64,000 nt of DNA from Rhyacophila brunnea (lineage: Eukaryota; Arthropoda; Insecta; Trichoptera; Rhyacophilidae), in NCBI GenBank assembly GCA_022495005.1, contig JAGYXB010001997.1, positions 3,162,001 through 3,226,000 of the forward strand, read 5' to 3'. Both the position numbers and the translations under genes were made by a program. How positions within the stretch are numbered: position 1 is the first letter of the stretch; every line of letters starts with the position of its first letter. This document shows positions 56,832 to 64,000 of this stretch, piece after piece. Under the pieces are notes generated by a model that did not search any database, was not told the DNA's origin, and saw nothing but the letters and a program-made list of their open reading frames with translations.

Positions 56832-57246
56832 AAATAATTACCAGATAAAAAGAACTTTTTATAAGTATACAACGTTTTTAAATTTTCTGTTAAATTATTA
56901 TGCTCAATATGCTCAAACTTGTACTTGATATGAAGTAAATAAAAAAACAAACAAACAAACAAATATAGAATACTGAAATGTCATTTTGACATTTCATTTT
57001 GATTTCCATAGTAACGCACGTATATATTAATATGTTTTATATTAATTAACTGAAAATGAATTCAATTCTGCGTAAAGATGGCTAAAAGTATTAAAAGAAT
57101 GCATTGGCATCGTGTTCTGATATATTCTAAAAGTTTCAAATGTCTAGCTAGTCGGTAGAAGTTAGTTAAAAATCGATTGCAAGATTTGTACTGGACAAGC
57201 AACCACCGGACAAACAAGAATACGAGCTAATAAAAACGTTGTAAAA
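56832..57246 (+). repeat. V-family repeat, copy 5
   Basis: It includes a CAAACAAACAAACAAACAAA microsatellite (56949-56968) that is shorter in copy 6, the palindrome TGAAATGTCATTTTGACATT, AATGAATTCAATTCTGCGTA and ACAAGAATACGAGCTAATAA. It lacks the GCTAGGACC...TAGCAACC hairpin. Confidence 0.72.
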
Positions 57247-57367
57247 TGTGTAAACATATATCTAAATTAATTAAGCTTAAATCATTATTAACAGTATTTG
57301 AAAAAATATTTTTAATTTAGTCTCATAAGCCTGTGATATTTTTAATGTAACCTAGTTTAAGGGAGAG

Positions 57368-57458
57368 TATAAAATGTATTAAAATTCAATTAAGAGACAT
57401 TCAGTTAAAATTTTCAACTAAATGGGCAGACGATATCGTTCCAGATCATATGAATTAG
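57368..57458 (+). promoter_or_regulatory. Candidate core promoter with a tiny first exon
   Basis: TATAAAA at 57368-57374, an arthropod-initiator-like TCAGTT at 57401-57406, then ATG at 57422 opens MGRRYRSRSYEL before a donor-like GGTAATG at 57459. TATA-to-initiator distance is a few bases longer than typical. Without a downstream exon this may be chance. Confidence 0.2.
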
Positions 57459-58075
57459 GTAATGTTTTATAACTATATTATAGGAATGTATGTGTAAAAT
57501 ATATTTATTTTATGCAATGTTGTTGTTAATATAATTTTAATCATGTTGGTCGAGACAATAATAACATACATTTTTTATTTGAACACGTATTCACTGATAA
57601 AAAACAATTAAATATATTCACAAAAAAAAATCACCCTTAACAATGTATATTTATATATTATTTCAAAGCTTTACAAGTGGTATTCACCAGGGACATTACC
57701 GAATAGGAAAATCTTCGTTTTGTGTATGTTTTTACTATGTGGAATAAAAGCACTCTTCTTACATTTTTCATCAAAAGAACTCGTCCACATTTTAAAACAT
57801 AAAAAGTAATGTTGGAGAGGGCAAAAAGAAATTAGTAACACATCCTTGGCTAGTATGAGATGCTTTAAAATATCTGAACGCTACGTTTCTCGTCTCAAGT
57901 TAATTTTCTGGAATTATATAAGCGTCGGTTTGTTTGGAATTACAATGCAACTAAGAATAAAGAACCGTCAAAAATAAAGACAACGGAAGACCAGGAGTGA
58001 ATTAAAAATAATGTAATTAAGTTAATGATGATATCCTTCTTCTTACACATTCAAAGTTGTAGAATCATTTGAATA

Positions 58076-58242
58076 CTCTCTTCCTCGTATTACCTTTGAT
58101 TGTGTTTATTTTGGTCTGAATGCGGTTCTGCATAAACCAATGTGCAAGCTTCTCATCTAGCACCAACGGGATGGCTATGTCGTCCCATTTATCACGGTAT
58201 CTCGCTATTATTTTCACCTCAGACAGTTTTCTGAAATCTCTT
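58076..58242 (-). other. Unidentified minus-strand coding-like stretch
   Basis: The frame reads KLSEVKIIARYRDKWDDIAI, PLVLDEKLAHWFMQNRIQTK and INTIKGNTRKRVFK, then a stop. It is preceded by a stop and lies in a GC-richer patch. The composition looks like real protein, but I cannot name a family. It could be an exon or a decayed element ORF. Confidence 0.35.
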
Positions 58243-60567
58243 TAGTTGTCCAGAGGACTTTTCCGAAATGCAGCGGTGAATACAAGAGTATGCGTCTATA
58301 TAGAGAGTGTGTTTCACCAGACATTTGAGTTATGTATTTTATATCAGCGAGAACTGACCTATCTAGTGATATAACTCCGGCCATCTAGAACTCATATTAA
58401 TCAATTACAATAAATTAGATCTTGCGATTTCAGAACTTTTTTCAATTCACTAGCTTCGAGAAACTTCTAATTCATAAATTTCGATTTGAGATATGTTTAT
58501 CTCAAGAATTCTCGATTTTTTTTTATTTTTTTTTGTGAATTTTCTTTTTTTCCATCCAGATTCAATCCGGACTTCCAAATCTCAAAATAAAAATATATTT
58601 CAAGTAAAGATTCCTCGAATTCTCAAGAATTGCATTGATAATTTTTCGAGTAACGAGAAACGATTTTTCTCGTTTTTCCTGTCGAGACTAGACATCTCGA
58701 TCACAATTTCTAATCAAAATAAAAAATATAACTCACGCAATTGACAATACAATTATTGTGTATCGCGCGAGCTCAACCAAAGTTATTAATAAATTTGTAT
58801 CACGAGTAATTCAAGTAGCAACGATAGAGTGGTGAAATGAAGTATGAAGTTGTCTTTTTCATTTATTTGAATTAAAAATATTTGAAATCAAATAAATAAA
58901 TCTTTTTATTCTGCATAACACGTTTATATACTAGTGAGCTTAATAAATTATAAATATAGATATCGTTTATACAATGAATTACAGATATTATCCAAATCAT
59001 TTTTCTATACTATCTCCAAAATATGTTGAATTATGACAACTTAATTTTGCCATACTTTATAGATTTACACCATAAAATTATGGTTGCGCTTTTTCATAGT
59101 TGACTGTAATAACCAGGGAACTCAGAAATAACGGGAACTGAAATACACAACGGGTAAGGCGATAGCAGGTAACCGACTCGAGTAAGGAAGAATCCGGGTT
59201 AAACTTACACACGTGTTAAGAATACGTTTTACGTCGAATACTAAAAACTGCTCTCGGTTTATGCATTTACGCTCATTTAATGTTGGTGTAATACACACAC
59301 TATTGCACGTGCATAATGCGTGCTTCATTTTCGTAGGACACTCACACATTCAAAAGCCTGCTTCACCATGCGGCGTATTGAATATTGCCTATCGGTATTC
59401 TATTTATTATCACTGTTCTGTGGTAATAACTGATTGATGAGATGATGTGGATACTAGGGGGAAGGTTACAGGTAGGATGCCAAGCACTAACCTTTTATGA
59501 TGTTTCCACGACGGTTGTACTGGACACGTTCGTGGTATGCACTTTTTGAGTTACTCGGTGCACGGAACTTGATGTTCAGAAATAATTTGGGTTGTACGTG
59601 TTTGTACGCGCGCGGTCAATGAATGATTGACGTTTTTTTATATTAATAATCAGTTGACTACTAACCCGTAACTGAATTGTGCCTGGTCTTGCGCCAATAC
59701 TGAGGATTTGATGTAGAAGGGAAGAAAGGAATGAGGGCCACCATGATTGGCCCAACCATATTATATAATAATATGTCATTTTATGACGAGCTCACTTATT
59801 GATGACCGTCTGCTAAATGTTAACTCCGTACTAAACTTTTCCCGAGAGACTTTTTTGTCAATCAATTTTTTTCTATCCCAAATGACAAGACAGCCTGTCT
59901 CCGAAAAAGACAATCCCAAAATGAGATATAAGATCACAGATAAAGTACTGAAAGACAAAATAATTGCATTTGTTTCTTGAAATCTAATGATCGACTCGCT
60001 TGTTTTGATGATGGCAACATTATTTGATAAACTATAAACGAATATAACAAAAAATACGATACTGGAACGTGGGTTAAAAAGTGAATTAGGGCATTCTCTG
60101 TTTATGTGGAACTACTAAACTTGTTATATGTATATGTACTAAAGACCGTTGAATTGGGTACATATTGTGTTATATATTATTATGTTTAGGTAAAAAAAGA
60201 CAAATAAAAATCAATGCACTGTTTTTAATTATAGGTCAATGTAATTAAACAGATGGAGCATTTCTATAATATATAAATATTACTAAGTAATTAGTAAATA
60301 AGTAAAATTTAAGCCAATTTCATGAATTACGACCTAAGATATTAATTCTTTCAAATGCTTGACAAATCGTTGCCTTCCTTTGGAGGAATGTGATATACTT
60401 AACTCAAATAACGTGGTTATTAAAATTTGGAACATTTGAGTTCAAATCTCACACAGACCAACTTTTCTATATTTTCTGTTTTTATTTGGTATGTTTCCGA
60501 GATTAAAAATATATATATGTATGTACCCGAGGGCCAGTGTAACGTATGTTCAAGAGAAACTCCCGTA
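58243..60567. other. Gene-free stretch
   Basis: 59100-59560 and 59580-59760 are GC-richer but have no convincing frame. Several ORFs of 60-83 codons lack motifs. Confidence 0.35.
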
Positions 60568-60785
60568 CCCACGATGGTCTAGCGGTTACGCATCAGACTT
60601 ATACTGTCGTGGATCTTAGGATCGAATCCCGGGTTTGGAAAAAAATCACATGTTGTTTTTCAATATGTGTTTGGACCCAGAGTATGACTAAATAGTTTGA
60701 GTGATAGCAAGCAACTAACATCCAATTATCGTTAGGAAACCTCTTTGTGAGGCGGCCGAAATCCACATAAGATTTTAGAGCCAAA
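60568..60785 (+). mobile_element. SINE-B copy 3
   Basis: ACGATGGTCTAGCGGTTACG (A-box side), GGATCGAATCCCGGGT (B box), then TGTTTTTCAATATGTGTTTG and the CAACTAACATCCAATTATCG body. It is the most diverged of the cluster and its 3' part is shortened. The ORF across it is a shadow. Confidence 0.75.
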
Positions 60786-61642
60786 GTTAAAAAATTAATA
60801 TGAAGAACCTAACATTTTTTAATTATATGTATTGATAATAATTATATTATTATTTATATTATAAAATATGTATCTGAAAGTTTCTTCAAAGTAAGTTTTC
60901 GTATGAATTAAATTAAAAACAAAAATAGTAGCTTTAAAATTTATAGTGGGATAGAATTCCATCTGTTCGCCAAGTTATACCCAATGGTATTTTAAATGTT
61001 TGAAAAATCTGTTTCTCTAGTCGTGTTGAGTTGTACAGCAGCTGAAAACTTATTACCGCATCTCGTTGCAGAGCTTTTTTTTTCTTATCTAGTCTTAAGC
61101 CTGATTCATCAGTAAATCTTCAAAGCTTTGCACTGCACAGAAAAATAAAATGCTACAAGTAGCCATGCTAAGAGATTGTGTGGCGGAAAAGGAAATATAA
61201 ACAATCCTTTGTTGAAGCGCCATTTTATAAGAATTGTTTTTATAAAACTATTGAATAAAAATCTCGCCAAATTTTCAGGCCTTTCTCTTCCTTCTCCACA
61301 TTATATTATGTAAATCCTCAAACCTACGTACTGTCAATCCAGTGCTAGCGTTCTGAACTACATAATATATCTACTAGAATTATTGAATCTATCCTTCGAT
61401 TTGAAATATTATACGTTCAACCGTCATTTTAGTTTGATCAAATTATTTTTTTTACTGGTAAGATAAAAATATATTAATGGGAAATAATGAATTTCGGAAT
61501 TTTAAATTAACTGAATGGATAAAACATTCTTTATTGAATATAACAATTTAAAAAAATATAGCTATTAAAAATATTATTGCCTGAATAAGTTTCGAGACTT
61601 TATTTGTATGGCAGTGTTAAAATGCATTATGTATTTATATTA
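60786..61642. other. Gene-free stretch
   Basis: Nothing assignable. Confidence 0.3.
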
Positions 61643-61840
61643 CCCACGATTTCCGAGTGGTAACATATCAGTTGATGATGTCTTGGGGTCGCGAGTTTGA
61701 ATCGGTCTAGCAAAAATTATTCACATGTTGTTTTCAATCTGTGAGTCAGAGAATGAACGGCTTGAGCAAGTAGCTCACATATTTTTTTTGTAAAATCAAA
61801 CATCTGTTAATACAACCTCCATGAAGTGGAGGTTGTATTA
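61643..61840 (+). mobile_element. SINE-B copy 4
   Basis: CACGATTTCCGAGTGGTAAC and GGGTCGCGAGTTTGAATCGG keep A and B box remnants. The body GTGAGTCAGAGAATGAACGG and CTTGAGCAAGTAGCTCAC follows. Near the end ACCTCC-ATGAA-GTGGAGGT makes a perfect hairpin. Confidence 0.72.
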
Positions 61841-61879
61841 TATTTTGTAATGTAATGTAATGTTTATAATATTCAATCA

Positions 61880-61985
61880 CATCGGAGTAGATGCTAGTTT
61901 ACACAGTGTGCTTTTAATCGGTTTAGGATCACGGGAGTTAATCCCGCTGGCTAGACGAAAGTCACATGTGTTTTCAATAAATTTA
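61880..61985 (+). repeat. Degenerate SINE-B-like head
   Basis: TCGGTTTAGGATCACGGGAG, TTAATCCCGCTGGCTAGACG and CACATGTGTTTTCAATAA echo the B-box and early body of SINE-B, but the rest is absent. Confidence 0.35.
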
Positions 61986-62061
61986 TTTTGTGGTTAGATA
62001 CAGTGCGTTTATTAGCACGTAGCGCAACCATATATTAAGCTTCGAAAACAGATATTTGCGA

Positions 62062-62382
62062 TGGATACTGGGTGTGCGGTGATATGACTTTAGCAGTAAC
62101 GAGGAGATAAGAGAACTTACCAAGCAGCCTCCCACCATGCTGAGAGTGAAGAGTGAATATGAAGAGTTGGACCTGGCGCGGATACGTGCTGCGGATACCA
62201 GAAGAGAACTTCAACCTGGCTTGCCTATTCTTCAAGTCAACCGGATTCCGGTGTAAATACTATTTATTGAGTGTATACGGCGAAGCTACATGATGCTAGT
62301 ATGACCTGGAACGATGCAAGAAGACTGGCGAGCGACAAGGATCCAACTAAAGGGCATATAAGGCCGAAGAAGAAGAAGTAGA
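62062..62382 (+). pseudogene. GAA-tailed LINE 3' end, copy 3
   Basis: The plus strand runs from GATACTGGGTGTGCGGTGAT through CTGAGAGTGAAGAGTGAATA and GGATACCAGAAGAGAACTTC to GACTGGCGAGCGACAAGGAT, ending GGCCGAAGAAGAAGAAG. It is homologous to the copies at 18.6 and 40-42.2 kb, and the L-A-S-D-(R/K) block remains readable. Stops interrupt it. The GAA repeat is the 3' tail. Confidence 0.7.
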
Positions 62383-62510
62383 TCCAGTGCATTTTCCGAG
62401 TGTCTTACTGAATAGATAAAGACCGATCTTCGTAAACAGTATGTTAAGTAGCAATGTGTATTTCACATAGGTCTTCGCAAGAAAATTATAATGCAGTAGT
62501 CTTTTATACG

Positions 62511-62750
62511 CTCACGATGGCCGAGCGACTCGGTTTATAATGTCGTGGGTCCCAGGTTCAAATCCTGCGTCTGGCAAATAAACATTTTGTTTTTCAATCT
62601 GTGTTTGGAGTCAGATTATGGACCTAATAGGTTAAGCAAATGCCTAACATCCATTTCCCGTTAAAACAAACATATGTTAATAAAAACCCCCACTCCGTGG
62701 TGGCCCATATGATTCTTTTAGTGTCGGATATGGTCAAAAGTAGAAAAATA
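62511..62750 (+). mobile_element. SINE-B copy 5
   Basis: CACGATGGCCGAGCGACTCG is the cleanest A-box side in the window; CCCAGGTTCAAATCCTGCGT is the B box. The body and the CATATGATTC...GGATATGGTCAAAAG tail follow. The D-arm-like GGCCGAGCGG suggests descent from a tRNA-Leu or tRNA-Ser gene. Confidence 0.82.
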
Positions 62751-63061
62751 AGATTCTTCTATAACGATAGATCTTAAAAATCGTCACGATTTTATTACCT
62801 CGTAAAAATATGGTGTCGTCTGACCAAATATTTTTAGCCCCACGTTTAAGTGGTATTATAATGATCGCCATAGGTAACGTATTTTGAATCCGGTATCTGT
62901 CTTGTTTTTTCAACGTGTACCTATTTGATGCATACGTATTCTTCTTTCATTACAGTTTTGCGCTCGTTGCAATAGCTATTTTCTATAAAATAATATAATT
63001 TATTGATGTGTAGTGTTAGGTGTTTGAATGCGAACACCGTATTTGTAAAGCGTTTCGTTTA

Positions 63062-63298
63062 TCTGGCCGCGCGGCTTAAGTGTCGGCCTACAGCGTCGTG
63101 GGTCCCAGGTTCAAATCCTAGGTCTGGCAAGCACACATATATCGTTTTTCAATTTGTGTATGAGTCAGATTATGGACCTTATAGGTTGAGAAAGTGGCTG
63201 ATATCCATTTCTCGTAAAAACAAAGTTTGTTAAAACAAACCTCTACTCTGTGGAGGCCCATATGATCGTTTTAGGATTGGACATTGTCGAAAAAATAT
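63062..63298 (+). mobile_element. SINE-B copy 6
   Basis: CTGGCCGCGCGGCTTAAGTG, then GTCGTGGGTCCCAGGTTCAA and the full body to GGACATTGTCGAAAAAA. The first few bases of the head are missing. The ORF at 63003-63233 reads through it and is not a gene. Confidence 0.82.
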
Positions 63299-63537
63299 GT
63301 TGCAATGAGTAAAAAGGGAGATTATAGTGTACTTGTGTCAGTTAAGATGAACAGAGATACCAGATCGGATATTGGTTTTTATTGAAAGTGCCAAAAGCCA
63401 TGGCTTTTTTAAACATTCTGTCATATTTTCAGAGTTTTTTATGAATTTAAATGACCTCCATTACTTATCAAAACTAAATATTTTTTATTCCGGCCTAATA
63501 TATCGGTGACTATCGTGTGTTCGGCAGTAATAACAAA

Positions 63538-64000
63538 TAATCACAACATAAAAAGAACTCTCTATATACAACGTTTTTAAATTTATGTTGAATTGTTATG
63601 CTCAATATGCTCAAACTTGTACTTGATATGAAGTAAATAAAAAAACAAACAAATATAGAATACTGAAATGTCATTATGACATTTCATTTTGATTTCCATA
63701 GTAACGCACGTCTATATTAATAATTTAGTTGCTAGGACCAAAAACCACCCCCTTAGCAACCAATAATAGTATTTTACTTTTTACGAATTTTTCTGAAATA
63801 ACTTTCTATACAAAACAAAATTAACTGAAAATGAATTCAATTCTGCTTAAAGATGGCTAAAAGTATTAAAAGAATGCATTGGCATCGTGTTCTGATATAT
63901 TCTAAAAGTTTCAAATGTCTAGCTTTTCGGGAAGTTAGTTAAAAATCGATTGCAAGATTTGTACTGGACAAACAACCACCGGAAAAACAAGAATACGAGC
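63538..64000 (+). repeat. V-family repeat, copy 6, cut by window end
   Basis: It parallels copy 5 closely (AACAATATGCTCAAACTTGT-type block, ACTTGATATGAAGTAAATAA, the CAAACAAACAAA run shorter by two units). It also keeps the GTTGCTAGGACC...TTAGCAACC region, with an AAAAACCA insertion in its loop. It is cut at ACAAGAATACGAGC. Confidence 0.75.

Noticed and set aside
1..64000. CRISPR arrays, prokaryotic operons, prophage or rRNA genes
   Set aside because: No regularly spaced short repeats, no dense long ORFs and no rRNA-like conserved blocks were seen; the content is eukaryotic.

Overview
The window looks like AT-rich nuclear DNA from an arthropod, most likely an insect. It shows no operons, ribosome binding sites or long ORFs. 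Coding traces are short and split by introns or broken by stops. The LINE relics (RTE-like and Jockey-like), tRNA-headed SINEs and hAT, piggyBac-like and other TIR elements are typical insect repeats. Order-level placement (Lepidoptera is plausible) is a guess.

Only one host gene is convincingly visible: two plus-strand exons at 45550-45688 and 48987-49103. They join in frame into 85 residues resembling transmembrane segments 2 and 3 of a class A (rhodopsin-like) GPCR. The first and last exons were not found, so the gene probably extends beyond what can be read here.

The rest is a layered mobile-element landscape. 0-8 kb: RTE and other LINE relics, one hAT element and a rearranged SINE. 8-24 kb: hAT elements, many with 8-bp target duplications, one nested in another element, and one (20.1-20.7 kb) keeping a broken transposase C-terminus. 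22-34 kb: SINE-A copies and a Jockey-like LINE remnant with a closely similar 3' tail. 12-64 kb: six copies of an unclassified ~480-bp family (V). 13-57 kb: inverted-repeat elements carrying a tRNA-like module between their arms (TR family). 40.1-41.8 kb: a 1.69-kb fold-back element with 9-bp target duplications, inserted in a LINE. 34-55 kb: three near-identical 254-255-bp MITEs. 30-56 kb: a long-inverted-repeat family (Y) containing a hammerhead-ribozyme-like motif. 60-63 kb: a run of SINE-B copies.

The parts work together mainly as parasite and host machinery. LINEs probably supplied reverse transcriptase for the SINEs, and autonomous hAT and other transposons elsewhere must have mobilised the short elements. 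Nested insertions allow a relative chronology. All coordinates come from reading by eye, and element ends without a target duplication are approximate.
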